From contig NZ_JAPEPI010000001.1 in the NCBI RefSeq assembly GCF_026340305.1, forward strand, positions 3,844,001 to 3,908,000: DNA of 64,000 bases. The letters are read 5' to 3'. Within the stretch, counting starts at the first letter, position 1; each line of letters begins with the position of its first letter. Both the position numbers and the translations under genes were made by a program. This stretch comes from Streptomyces sp. NBC_01381. GTDB lineage: Bacteria > Actinomycetota > Actinomycetes > Streptomycetales > Streptomycetaceae. The notes under the pieces were generated by a model. The model saw only the letters and a list, made by a program, of their open reading frames with translations. It ran no database searches and was not told the origin of the DNA. Below, piece after piece: positions 56,183-63,887 of this stretch.

Positions 56183-57115
56183 GTGACCGCCTTGCTGCCC
56201 GCGCTGACCGCCAAGGTCCGCCACACAGCTCACCGCACCACCTGCGCCTGCGGATCCGAGGCCGTCCTCGCCGACCGCGACGACGCAACCGTCATCCGGC
56301 ACGGCAACATCGTCGCCAAGGCCCACGCCCCCGACACGGACGCCACAGAGTTGGCGGCCCGCCTCAAGGTCGCCGCCGCCCTCCCCGGCACGCTCCTCCC
56401 ACCGCTCGGCGAGACGGTGACCCAGCTCCACGGGCGCCTGGTCACCCTGTGGGAGGCCGGCACCCCCGTGGACCGCGACAACCCCGACGCCGCCCCTTGG
56501 GAAGCCGCCGCCACCCTCCTCGCCGGCCTGCACAAGGTGCCCGCCGCCAGGCTCCCGCACTCGCTCCCGGAGATGCGCGGCCCGGCGAAGGCCGCCCGCG
56601 CCATGGGGCGGATGCGCGCGGCGGGCCCGCACCCCGCCGCCGCCCCCGTCGAGCGCGCCTGGGCCACCCTCCCGGCCTGGGCCAGGGCCGAGGCTCCCGC
56701 GCCGTCCCGCAAGCACCTGTGCCACGGAGATCTGCACCTGGGCCAGCTGGTCCGTACCCCCGAAGGGCAGTGGCTGCTGATCGACGTGGACGACCTCGGC
56801 CTGGGGGAGCCGGCCTGGGACCTGGCCCGCCCCGCCGCCTGGTACGCCTGCGGCCTCCTCGGCCCCGATGAGTGGACCCGCTTCCTGACCGCCTACCAAG
56901 GCGCCGGCGGGCCCGCGATCCCCGCGGCGGGCGCCGATCCCTGGCCCGCCCTGGACGTCCCGGCCCGCGCCCTCACCGTGCAGACCGCTGCCCTGGCCGT
57001 CGCGAAGTCCGTCGCCGAGCAGCGGCCCCTCGACGAGATCGAGCAGGCGGTCGTCGACGCCTGTGATCGAATGGCCGCCCTCCCGCCGGAGTTGGCTCCC
57101 ACCTCCACGAAGTAG
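56183..57115 (+). CDS. Aminoglycoside-phosphotransferase-fold (APH) kinase-like protein
   Basis: 310 residues. The catalytic loop reads LCHGDLHLGQLVRTPEG and the metal site LLIDVDDLGLGEPAWDLARP, as in APH/choline-kinase-like enzymes; the N-terminal lobe keeps DATVIRHGNIVAKAHAPDTD with the ATP lysine. Small-molecule phosphotransfer is likely; an antibiotic-resistance role should not be assumed since most such genes in Streptomyces are metabolic. GTG 56183 (VTALLPALTAKV) follows GGGGGA closely; ATG 56165 is an alternative. A type B repeat lies upstream. Confidence 0.8.
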   Translation: MTALLPALTAKVRHTAHRTTCACGSEAVLADRDDATVIRHGNIVAKAHAPDTDATELAARLKVAAALPGTLLPPLGETVTQLHGRLVTLWEAGTPVDRDNPDAAPWEAAATLLAGLHKVPAARLPHSLPEMRGPAKAARAMGRMRAAGPHPAAAPVERAWATLPAWARAEAPAPSRKHLCHGDLHLGQLVRTPEGQWLLIDVDDLGLGEPAWDLARPAAWYACGLLGPDEWTRFLTAYQGAGGPAIPAAGADPWPALDVPARALTVQTAALAVAKSVAEQRPLDEIEQAVVDACDRMAALPPELAPTSTK

Positions 57116-57184
57116 GGTGCAACGCACCGAAGCCGGGCAGAGATCCGGCGAAGCAGTCACGACCGGCGAGGAGTTGAGCCGACC

Positions 57185-57490
57185 ATGCAGTGTCCCAAGT
57201 GCCATGCACCGATGCACACGTACAACCGCAATGGCGTCCAGATCGAGCAGTGCAGCGGTTGCCGCGGGATATTCCTCGACTACGGCGAGCTCGAGGCCCT
57301 GAGCCGGGTCGAGTCCCAGTGGGGCGGCCAGCAGGCCCCGCCCCCGCCGCCGGCCCCGCAGGCGTACCCGGCCGCTCCCGCCCCGCAGTGGGGCGCTCCC
57401 CAGCACGGCGGCCACCACGGCGGCCACGGTGGGCACTACGGCCACAACAAGCGCCACAAGAGCTTCGGGCACATGCTCTTCTCCTCCTGA
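57185..57490 (+). CDS. TFIIB-type zinc-ribbon protein
   Basis: 101 residues. The first ~45 residues are a zinc ribbon: CPKCHAPM, then CSGCRGIFLDYGELEAL, the zf-TFIIB-like pattern (C-x2-C...C-x2-C-x3-D). The remainder is low-complexity: a Pro/Ala stretch (QQAPPPPPAPQAYPAAPAP) and a Gly/His run (HGGHHGGHGGHYGHNKRHK) that could bind metal as well. Function unknown; the family is widespread as small stand-alone ribbons. ATG 57185 with GAGGAGTTGAGCC upstream. A strong terminator follows. Confidence 0.85.
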   Translation: MQCPKCHAPMHTYNRNGVQIEQCSGCRGIFLDYGELEALSRVESQWGGQQAPPPPPAPQAYPAAPAPQWGAPQHGGHHGGHGGHYGHNKRHKSFGHMLFSS

Positions 57491-57500
57491 CCGAGGAACG

Positions 57501-57538
57501 ACGAAGCCCCCGGCCGTGGAGACGGCCGGGGGCTTCGT
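57501..57538 (+). terminator. Terminator after the zinc-ribbon gene
   Basis: ACGAAGCCCCCGGCCGT and ACGGCCGGGGGCTTCGT form a perfect 17-base-pair stem with a GGAG loop. It also separates this gene from the convergent tRNA cluster. Confidence 0.85.
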
Positions 57539-57546
57539 ACGGATGG

Positions 57547-57618
57547 TGCGCGATACTGGGATTGAACCAGTGACCTCTTCCGTGTCAGGGAAGCGCTCTC
57601 CCGCTGAGCTAATCGCGC
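57547..57618 (-). tRNA. tRNA-Val (anticodon GAC), copy 3 in transcript order
   Basis: Minus strand: acceptor GCGCGAT/ATCGCGC, D arm GCTC/GAGC, anticodon stem CTTCC/GGAAG with loop CTGACAC (anticodon GAC), T arm ACTGG/CCAGT with TTCAATC, discriminator A. Sequence identical to the two copies that follow. CCA is not encoded. Confidence 0.96.
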
Positions 57619-57647
57619 AGGTCAACCTGCGTGTGCTGCGTACTGCG

Positions 57648-57719
57648 TGCGCGATACTGGGATTGAACCAGTGACCTCTTCCGTGTCAGGGAAGCGCTCT
57701 CCCGCTGAGCTAATCGCGC
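57648..57719 (-). tRNA. tRNA-Val (anticodon GAC), copy 2
   Basis: Identical in all 71 stem-loop positions to the copies at 57547 and 57766. It is separated from the neighbour by 29 bases and shares the flank CTGCGT with the copy at 57766. Confidence 0.96.
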
Positions 57720-57765
57720 GGGACGGTCCCACACCATACGGGACCAGGGGTTATTCAGTTCTGCG

Positions 57766-57837
57766 TGCGCGATACTGGGATTGAACCAGTGACCTCTTCC
57801 GTGTCAGGGAAGCGCTCTCCCGCTGAGCTAATCGCGC
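57766..57837 (-). tRNA. tRNA-Val (anticodon GAC), copy 1
   Basis: Identical to the two other copies; anticodon loop CTGACAC. Lies 4 bases from the tRNA-Cys gene, so cluster members are probably processed from one transcript reading Gly-Cys-Val-Val-Val. Confidence 0.96.
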
Positions 57838-57841
57838 TTGG

Positions 57842-57912
57842 AGGTGGAGACGGGATTTGAACCCGTGTAGACGGCTTTGCAGGCCGTTGCCTCGCCTCTC
57901 GGCCACTCCACC
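57842..57912 (-). tRNA. tRNA-Cys (anticodon GCA)
   Basis: Acceptor GGTGGAG/CTCCACC with discriminator T(U), anticodon stem ACGGC/GCCGT around loop CTGCAAA (anticodon GCA), T arm ACGGG/CCCGT with TTCAAAT. The only Cys tRNA seen in the window. Confidence 0.96.
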
Positions 57913-57952
57913 AGGAGTGCGGGGTCTCGGGAAGATCCCCCACTTTCCTGCG

Positions 57953-58025
57953 AGCGGACGACCAGGTTCGAACTGGCGACCTCAACCTTGGCAAGGTTGC
58001 GCTCTACCAACTGAGCTACGTCCGC
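57953..58025 (-). tRNA. tRNA-Gly (anticodon GCC)
   Basis: Acceptor GCGGACG/CGTCCGC, D arm GCTC/GAGC, anticodon stem CAACC/GGTTG around loop TTGCCAA (anticodon GCC), T arm CCAGG-type with TTCGAAC, discriminator T(U). First gene of the minus-strand cluster; its promoter should lie between 58026 and 58170. Confidence 0.96.
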
Positions 58026-58170
58026 TTGTCTTTCCCGGTCCGCTTGCGCGTCCCGGCGACGTGTTGAACTCTAGCGGATTCCTGGGCCAGTACAAAAACG
58101 CGTTTGCGCAGCGTGCTGCGCTGTCACCGGCCCGGGGCGCCACCATGACGCCGGTCATAGACTCGCAAGC

Positions 58171-59247
58171 GTGCACAGCCCCCCTCAGACGTCCTCCCAG
58201 CGGCCCTCCGGGGCGCCCCTGCCCATGGCGCGCTTCGGCGGCCTGGTGGCGACCGGCCTCACCGACGTGACCAGCGATCCCTCGGCCCTGGACTCCAGCG
58301 GCTTCTGGGCGGTCGCCGCGGATTTCGAGGGCGGCCTCGTCTGCGCCCGCTTCGCCGACGTACGTGAAGAGCCGGTGCCCGCCCCGGTGCCGGGGGCCTG
58401 GCGGGGGCCCACCGCCGGTGACTGGACGTCCTCGCTCGACCGCAGCGCGTACACGGAAGGCGTGCGGCGCGTGCGCGCGCACATCGCGGCCGGCGACGTC
58501 TACCAGGCGAACCTCTGCCGCGTGCTGTCCGCGCCGGTCCCGGACGGCGCCGACGTGGACGCCCTGACCGCTCTCCTCGCGCGCGGGAACCCCGCTCCGT
58601 ACGCCGGAACGATCCGCCTGCCCGAGCACGGCGTGGAGATAGCCACGGCGTCCCCCGAGCTGTTCCTGAGGCGTGCGGGGCGCGTCATCGAGTCGGGTCC
58701 GATCAAGGGCACGGGCCGTACCGAAGCGGATCTTCTTGAGAAGGACTACGCCGAGAACGTCATGATCGTGGACCTCGTCCGCAACGACCTCGGGCGGATC
58801 TGCGAGACCGGCTCCGTGACCGTCCCCGACCTGTGCGTGATCGAGAAGCATCCTGGGCTGGTCCACCTCGTCTCCACCGTCCGGGGCGAGCTCCGCCCCG
58901 ACGCCGGCTGGCCCGAACTCTTCGCCGCGGCTTTCCCGCCCGGTTCCGTCACCGGCGCCCCCAAGTCCAGCGCCCTGCGCATCATCGACGCCCTGGAGAC
59001 CGCGCCCCGCGGTCCGTACTGCGGCGGCATCGGCTGGGTCGACGCCGACCGGGGCACCGGTGAACTGGCCGTCGGCATCCGCACCTTCTGGATCGACCGC
59101 GCCGAGGGAGTGCTGCGGTTCGGCACCGGAGCGGGCATCACCTGGGGCTCGGACCCCGAGGGGGAGTGGCGGGAGACCGAGCTGAAGGCGGAAAGGCTGC
59201 TGGCGGTAGCGTCGGGGGCGTACGAAGTGAGTGGAGGGACCTCTTAA
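58171..59247 (+). CDS. pabB: Aminodeoxychorismate synthase component I (chorismate-binding)
   Basis: 358 residues. Chorismate-utilising enzyme that, with a glutamine amidotransferase encoded elsewhere, makes 4-amino-4-deoxychorismate for folate. Family blocks: IAAGDVYQANLCRVLSAP, ASPELFLRRAG, ESGPIKGTGRTEADLLEKDYAENVMIVDLVRNDLGRI in parts with the PIKGT motif, HLVSTVRGEL, FPPGSVTGAPKSSALRII and GIGWVDADRGTGELAVGIRTF. Shorter than anthranilate synthase TrpE. GTG 58171; ATG 58225 is an alternative. The pabC start directly abuts its stop. Confidence 0.88.
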   Translation: MHSPPQTSSQRPSGAPLPMARFGGLVATGLTDVTSDPSALDSSGFWAVAADFEGGLVCARFADVREEPVPAPVPGAWRGPTAGDWTSSLDRSAYTEGVRRVRAHIAAGDVYQANLCRVLSAPVPDGADVDALTALLARGNPAPYAGTIRLPEHGVEIATASPELFLRRAGRVIESGPIKGTGRTEADLLEKDYAENVMIVDLVRNDLGRICETGSVTVPDLCVIEKHPGLVHLVSTVRGELRPDAGWPELFAAAFPPGSVTGAPKSSALRIIDALETAPRGPYCGGIGWVDADRGTGELAVGIRTFWIDRAEGVLRFGTGAGITWGSDPEGEWRETELKAERLLAVASGAYEVSGGTS

Positions 59248-60069
59248 GTGAAGATCTGGCTCAATGGCGGACTGCAGGACCTCGATACCGCCCGTGTCTC
59301 CGTGCTCGACCACGGCCTGACCGTCGGCGACGGCATCTTCGAGACGGTGAAGACGGTCGAGGGGCGGCCCTTCGCGCTGACCCGGCACCTGGACCGGCTC
59401 GCCCGCTCGGCGCGCGGCCTCGGCCTTCCCGAGCCGGACCTGGACGAGGTGCGCGCGGCCTGCGCCGCCGTGATCGACGCCAACCCGATGCCGCTGGGGC
59501 GGCTGCGCATCACCTACACCGGAGGCCTCTCGCCGCTCGGCTCGGACCGAGGTGACCAGGGCCAGACGCTGGTCGTCGCCCTCGGCGAGGCAGACAGGCG
59601 CCCCGACGCGACCGCCGTGATCACGGTGCCGTGGACCCGCAACGAGCGCGGCGCGCTGACCGGCCTGAAGACCACGTCGTACGCCGAGAACGTCGTCGCC
59701 CTCGCGCGCGCCCACGAACAGGGCGCCTCCGAAGCGCTGTTCGGCAACACCGTGGGGCAGCTCTGCGAAGGCACCGGTTCGAACGTCTTCGTCGTGCTCG
59801 ACGGTGAGATCCACACGCCGCCGGTCGCCTCCGGCTGTCTGGCGGGCATCACGCGCGCGCTGGCCGTCGACTGGACGGGCGCGCAGGAGACCGATCTGCC
59901 GCTCGACGTCCTGGACCGCGCAGACGAGGTGTTCCTGACCTCGACGCTCCGTGACGTCCAGGCCGTGCACCGGATCGACGGACGCGAACTGCCGGGCACG
60001 CCGGGCCCGGTGACCGCCAAGGCGATGCGGATCTTCGACGAGCGTGCGGCGGACGACCTCGACCCGTGA
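59248..60069 (+). CDS. pabC: Aminodeoxychorismate lyase (class IV aminotransferase fold)
   Basis: 273 residues. PLP enzyme expected to release pyruvate from aminodeoxychorismate to give 4-aminobenzoate. VSVLDHGLTVGDGIFETVKTVEG at the N-terminus, the Schiff-base lysine in GLKTTSYAENVVALARA, and EGTGSNVFVVLDGEIHTPP with CLAGITR are typical of class IV. Branched-chain and D-amino-acid aminotransferases share the fold, but adjacency to pabB (GTG immediately after its TAA) supports the folate role. Confidence 0.87.
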   Translation: MKIWLNGGLQDLDTARVSVLDHGLTVGDGIFETVKTVEGRPFALTRHLDRLARSARGLGLPEPDLDEVRAACAAVIDANPMPLGRLRITYTGGLSPLGSDRGDQGQTLVVALGEADRRPDATAVITVPWTRNERGALTGLKTTSYAENVVALARAHEQGASEALFGNTVGQLCEGTGSNVFVVLDGEIHTPPVASGCLAGITRALAVDWTGAQETDLPLDVLDRADEVFLTSTLRDVQAVHRIDGRELPGTPGPVTAKAMRIFDERAADDLDP

Positions 60070-60093
60070 GCCCCGAGAACCGGTGAAATCCTG

Positions 60094-60123
60094 GTGACGG
60101 AGCGGCCGCGGGGCGGGTACAAC
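60094..60123 (+). promoter_or_regulatory. Candidate leaderless promoter of the double-GNAT gene
   Basis: GTGACG (60094-60099) and TACAAC (60118-60123) are 18 bases apart; the -10 ends 7 bases before ATG 60131. Confidence 0.45.
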
Positions 60124-60130
60124 ACCACTG

Positions 60131-60955
60131 ATGACCACGACCCTGCGGCCGACCGGGCCGCTCCGAAAGAGCGCTGACGGCGCGAAGTCACGCACGTACG
60201 AAGTGTGTGTGAACAGCCGTCCGGTGGGCGGGATAGAACTCGCCACGCACCCCGTGTTCGGTCCCGCCGTCGCACAGATCAAGGATCTGCGCATCGAGGA
60301 ACCGGACCGCAGGCGCGGCCGCGGCACCGTCGCCGCGCTCGCCGCCGAGGAGGTGGCGCGCGGCTGGGGCTGCCGGCGGATCGAGACGATCGTGCCCGCA
60401 GCGGCCACGGCGGCCCACCGCCTCGTCACGTCCCTGGGCTATGTGGAGCGCAACCGCCACATGGCCAAGACACTGCCCGCCGAGCCGCCCGTCCTGCCCG
60501 CGGGCGTCGAGTGGCGGCCGATGACCGAGGCCGCGTACGAGGTGTGGCTGGCGCGCAAGAAGGACGACTACGCGCGCGACTGGATGGAGCGCGGCGTCCC
60601 CGAGGCCGAGGCGCGCGCCAAGTCCGACAGGGACCACGCCGACCACCTGGGGCAGGGGATCGCCACCCCCGGGGTGCGGCTCAGCGTCCTCACCCACGCG
60701 GGCACGGAGGTCGGCGCCCTGTGGCTGGCCGTGTACGACGACCCCGCGTTCGTCTTCGACGTCGAGGTCGACGCGGAGCACCGCGGCCAGGGGCACGGCC
60801 GTTCCCTGATGCTCCTCGCCGAGGCCCAGGCCCACGAGGCGGGCAGCAGCCGCATCGGCCTCAACGTCTTCGCGGGCAACGCCCCGGCACTGCGCCTCTA
60901 CCAGTCGCTGGGCTACGAGCCGGTCACGTACTACGTCTACAAACCGCTGCTCTAG
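60131..60955 (+). CDS. Tandem GNAT-domain acetyltransferase
   Basis: 274 residues with two GNAT-like halves. The first (about 20-112) has IKDLRIEEPDRRRGRGTVAALAAEEVARG and ETIVPAAATAAHRLVTSLGYVERNRHM. The second (about 125-274) has FVFDVEVDAEHRGQGHGRSLMLLAEAQAHEAG and LNVFAGNAPALRLYQSLGYEPVTYYVYKPL with a better acetyl-CoA loop (RGQGHG). The linker contains a charged helix. This resembles mycothiol-synthase-like double-GNAT proteins in plan, without evidence for that activity. Ends on a CTAG shared with the convergent DsbA-like gene. Confidence 0.85.
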   Translation: MTTTLRPTGPLRKSADGAKSRTYEVCVNSRPVGGIELATHPVFGPAVAQIKDLRIEEPDRRRGRGTVAALAAEEVARGWGCRRIETIVPAAATAAHRLVTSLGYVERNRHMAKTLPAEPPVLPAGVEWRPMTEAAYEVWLARKKDDYARDWMERGVPEAEARAKSDRDHADHLGQGIATPGVRLSVLTHAGTEVGALWLAVYDDPAFVFDVEVDAEHRGQGHGRSLMLLAEAQAHEAGSSRIGLNVFAGNAPALRLYQSLGYEPVTYYVYKPLL

Positions 60956-61476
60956 GCCAGCAGCCGGTCCGTGATCTCCTCGACGCGCTCGCGCAGGCCC
61001 TCCTGGCTCTTGCCGCCGTCGAGGCGTTGGCCGTCGACGACGTACGTCGGTGTGCCGGTGACGCCGATCGCCTTGCCCTCGGCCTGGTCGGCGTCGACGA
61101 TCAGGATGTGCCGGCCGTCGATCAGGGCGGTGTCGAACTCCTCCGCGTCCAGGCCCAGTTCACGGGCCGTCTCGACGAGGACGGCCTCGCCCTTCTTGTC
61201 CAGATCCGCGACCTTCCCGAGCACCGCCTCGACGTACGGCCAGCCCTTGCCCTGCTCGAAGGCCTCCTCGGCGGCCTGGGCGGCGGCGAAGGCGTGCTTG
61301 TGCTTCTCGAGCGGGAAGTGGCGAAGGCGCAGTTCGACGCGGTCGCCGTACCGGGCGCGCAGGGCGTGTACGTCGTCGAGGGCGCGGGTGCAGTCCGGGC
61401 ACTGGAGCTCGCACCAGACGTCGATGACCACGGGTCCTGCGGGGCCGGTGAGGTCGGCGGGGGAGGAGTCGTTCAT
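60952..61476 (-). CDS. DsbA-family thioredoxin-fold protein
   Basis: 174 residues. Thioredoxin fold with active site CELQCPDC (CPDC motif) following strand VVIDVWCELQ, a helical insertion (HKHAFAAAQAAEEAFEQGKGWPYVEAVL) and the cis-Pro loop GVTGTPTYVVDGQRL. No signal peptide, so it is probably cytoplasmic, like FrnE/DsbA-related proteins of actinobacteria. Acts as dithiol oxidoreductase or isomerase; substrate unknown. ATG 61476. Stop shares CTAG with the GNAT gene. Confidence 0.87.
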   Translation of the reverse strand: MNDSSPADLTGPAGPVVIDVWCELQCPDCTRALDDVHALRARYGDRVELRLRHFPLEKHKHAFAAAQAAEEAFEQGKGWPYVEAVLGKVADLDKKGEAVLVETARELGLDAEEFDTALIDGRHILIVDADQAEGKAIGVTGTPTYVVDGQRLDGGKSQEGLRERVEEITDRLLA

Positions 61477-61631
61477 GGGTTCAGTCTTCCACCGACCGGG
61501 ACCTGCGGAGGATGCCGGACCCGGATATGTCCCTGAGGTCCGCCCAGGACGTGGCTCGGGAGGGCCCACCCGGTGCAGGATGGAAGGGACGACATTGTCA
61601 CCGTTCACGCCCGCGTGCCCTGGAGGACCGG

Positions 61632-62096
61632 ATGATTGCCGAGACCGTCTGTTCCGCCGTGTCCGTGGCCGGCCTGGGCATCGCCGCTGTCACGGCCTAC
61701 CGAAAGCGTTTCCTCGCGGCGACGCGCCTCGCCGCGTACTCCCTGGTCCCGATCGGCCTCGTCATGACCGGCGTCGTGGGATGGCTGGCCGACACCGCCT
61801 TCAGCATGAAGGCGTGGGCGGGCTTCGGCGTCCTCGGTGTCGCCTGGCTGCTCTTCATGACCACCCGGGCCGTGGAGCGCCGCAGCGTCGGCACCCGCAA
61901 GGAGCGCAAGGAGGCAGCCAAGGCAGCCCAGCGCGAGGCCGTCGCCCCTGCGGCGTCGGCGCCCTCGCTGGGGCAGGGCGCACGCCCGGCCGCCAAGGCC
62001 GAGGTCCAGGCCAAGGCCAAGGGCAAGCCGAAGGCGGCCGCGCCCACGGAGGACTTCAGCGACATCGAGGCCATCTTGAAGAAGCACGGCATCTGA
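61632..62096 (+). CDS. Small two-helix membrane protein with conserved-looking C-terminus
   Basis: 154 residues. A hydrophobic N-terminal region (AGLGIAAVTAYRKRFLAATRLAAYSLVPIGLVMTGVVGWLA and FGVLGVAWLLFMTTRAVERR) gives two to three helices. A Lys/Ala-rich cytoplasmic linker (about 85-135) ends in DFSDIEAILKKHGI, a motif I have seen closing similar streptomycete membrane proteins. Function unknown. ATG 61632 (MIAETVCSAV). A terminator follows. Confidence 0.7.
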   Translation: MIAETVCSAVSVAGLGIAAVTAYRKRFLAATRLAAYSLVPIGLVMTGVVGWLADTAFSMKAWAGFGVLGVAWLLFMTTRAVERRSVGTRKERKEAAKAAQREAVAPAASAPSLGQGARPAAKAEVQAKAKGKPKAAAPTEDFSDIEAILKKHGI

Positions 62097-62141
62097 CAGC
62101 CCCATCTGACACCCCCGAACCCCCGAGGGCGGGCTGCGTGA

Positions 62142-62178
62142 GCTGGGCGGCGAGGCCGAAGGGGCTCAGCCGCCCAGC
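62142..62178. terminator. Terminator shared by convergent genes
   Basis: GCTGGGCGGC (62142-62151) and GCCGCCCAGC (62169-62178) form a perfect 10-base-pair stem. The right arm encodes the last residues of the minus-strand gene (RLGG), so coding sequence and terminator overlap. Confidence 0.6.
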
Positions 62179-63704
62179 CGCATCTCGGCGAGGACGTTCA
62201 CACCGTCGACCCACTTCACGGACCCGTTGGCGCACCGCACCGCGCGCCCCTTGCCGGGGAAGGCCGGGTCGGGCAGGGCGAGTCCCAGGCGGTGGCGGCC
62301 GCGCACGCCGGACGGCAGGGCGAGCTCTCCGCGCACGGTCGTGACCTTCGGGCCCGAGTGGTCGTCGCCGGTCTCCGCGCGGCCCTGCGGCCGCCAGTCG
62401 CGCCAGTCCGCCCCGGTGTCCGCCGAGGCGACCGTCCGCCCGTCCGCGTCCAGGAGCGCCAGCCTCACCGGACGCGGGTGCTTCGGTGCCGCGAAGCCGC
62501 GGTTGACCACGTCGACCTCCACGGGGATGCGGCCGCCACGGGCGCCAGACAGGTCGTAGCGGGCCTCGCGCACCTCGATGCGGTAGCCCAGGTGGTCCCG
62601 CAGATATTCGAACTGCGTGCGCGCCACCAGCCGCCCGTCACGCTCCCGGAAGTAGCCGTCCGAGACCGGAAGCAGCGCGTCCGCTGTCTGCCGCTCGGTC
62701 AGCTCCGCCGCCTTCCAGGCCGGCACGGTGACCGTGGCGTTGTGCACCAGGGACAGGCTGTCGAAGCGCAGCGTCTGCAGCCGCCGGGCGGCGGGCACCC
62801 CGGGGATGACGGTGCTCCACGCGTAGGGGTCGGCGCTCTGGCCCTTGTCCCAGGGCATCTCGCCGTCCATCATCCGGGTCGGCGACACGTCGAGATAGCT
62901 CGGCCAGCCGGGGTTGTCCGGGACGTAGTAGTCCCACTCGCCCTCGCCGAGCGTCACGTAGTCGTTGTGGAAGCCGACCCGGTCCAGGATCGCCTTGTCA
63001 GTGATCATGTCGCGCTTCTCCGCGTACCGGACCTGGGTGTGCATGCCCGGCGGGAGCGCGGCGACGAGCGTCGTCATGATGGCGGTGACGGCGTCGGGGT
63101 ACGTCTCGTGCCGGTAGTAACTCCCGTGCCACTCGCCCCAGGCGCCCAGGAAGCCGGCCTGCCACACGGCCACCACGTCGCTGTTGCGCGCGACCAGCGG
63201 CGCGAGCTGCCCGATGTGCCGCTGGATGTCCTGCACGGTGTAGCGCCGGTTCTCCCGCACCCCGTCGTCGTACACGAAGCGCAGGACCGCCGCGTATCCC
63301 TTGCGACGCAGCCCGCGGAAGACGCTCTCGATGTTGTCGAGCGCGCTCTGCGGGATCGTGGAGGTCGCGAAGTCCCAGAGGTAGAAGTACAGCTGGGTCA
63401 GGTTCGCGCCGGGGCCGTACTCGCGCTCCAGGAGGTCCAGGGTCTTCGCTGCGTCGGGGGAGTGGTCCGCCTCGTTCGGCCAGGGGCTCGTCAGGTCGAT
63501 CGCGTTGTACGACATCTCGTAGCGGAAGCCGCGGCGCGGGTTGGCCAGCGGGGCGCGGCCCTCCGGGTCGTCCGGGCGGATGCCGCGATGCGGGACCCGC
63601 TGCCAGCCGGCCGCGCGGGCGGGGGAAGCCGCGCCGAGCGGCACCATCGCGGCCGCGGCAGTGCCGAGCGCGGTCGTCAACAGCCGTCTGCGTTCCATGC
63701 GCAT
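62166..63704 (-). CDS. Tat-exported DUF4874/DUF4832 protein
   Basis: 512 residues. Signal MRMERRRLLTTALGTAAAAM has a twin-arginine stretch (ERRRLLT) and a cleavage site near ARA-AGW. The mature protein contains a barrel-like N-terminal domain (LANPRRGFRYEMSYN, AVLRFVYDDG, VVAVWQAGFLGAWGEWHGSYY), the DUF4874 pattern, then DUF4832 with beta strands (IEVREARYDLSGARGGRIPVEVDVVNRGFA). Related proteins look like glycoside hydrolases acting on extracellular polysaccharide; none is assigned here with certainty. ATG 63704 has GAGGAAG 6 bases upstream. Confidence 0.82.
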   Translation of the reverse strand: MRMERRRLLTTALGTAAAAMVPLGAASPARAAGWQRVPHRGIRPDDPEGRAPLANPRRGFRYEMSYNAIDLTSPWPNEADHSPDAAKTLDLLEREYGPGANLTQLYFYLWDFATSTIPQSALDNIESVFRGLRRKGYAAVLRFVYDDGVRENRRYTVQDIQRHIGQLAPLVARNSDVVAVWQAGFLGAWGEWHGSYYRHETYPDAVTAIMTTLVAALPPGMHTQVRYAEKRDMITDKAILDRVGFHNDYVTLGEGEWDYYVPDNPGWPSYLDVSPTRMMDGEMPWDKGQSADPYAWSTVIPGVPAARRLQTLRFDSLSLVHNATVTVPAWKAAELTERQTADALLPVSDGYFRERDGRLVARTQFEYLRDHLGYRIEVREARYDLSGARGGRIPVEVDVVNRGFAAPKHPRPVRLALLDADGRTVASADTGADWRDWRPQGRAETGDDHSGPKVTTVRGELALPSGVRGRHRLGLALPDPAFPGKGRAVRCANGSVKWVDGVNVLAEMRLGG

Positions 63705-63887
63705 GTGTGGCTTCCTCGTTCGCGTGGACGGCGGGGGTGCCGAGTCTGACGAGGCGCCGTGCTGGTGAGCCATGGACGGAACGCGCGGGGCACTGGACTT
63801 TTCTGGTCACGGATTTAAGCGAACTCCCGGCCTTTCCGGGCGTGTTGGTCGGCGGTGGTGTCCCGACTGCGTCATCATCGCCGCGAG

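Noticed and set aside
56183..57115. Aminoglycoside resistance gene
   Set aside because: Only the general APH fold motifs are present; similar proteins in Streptomyces act on many small molecules, so a resistance function is not supported.
57547..58025. Integration (att) site of a mobile element at the tRNA cluster
   Set aside because: No integrase, no displaced tRNA 3' repeat and no atypical genes next to the cluster.
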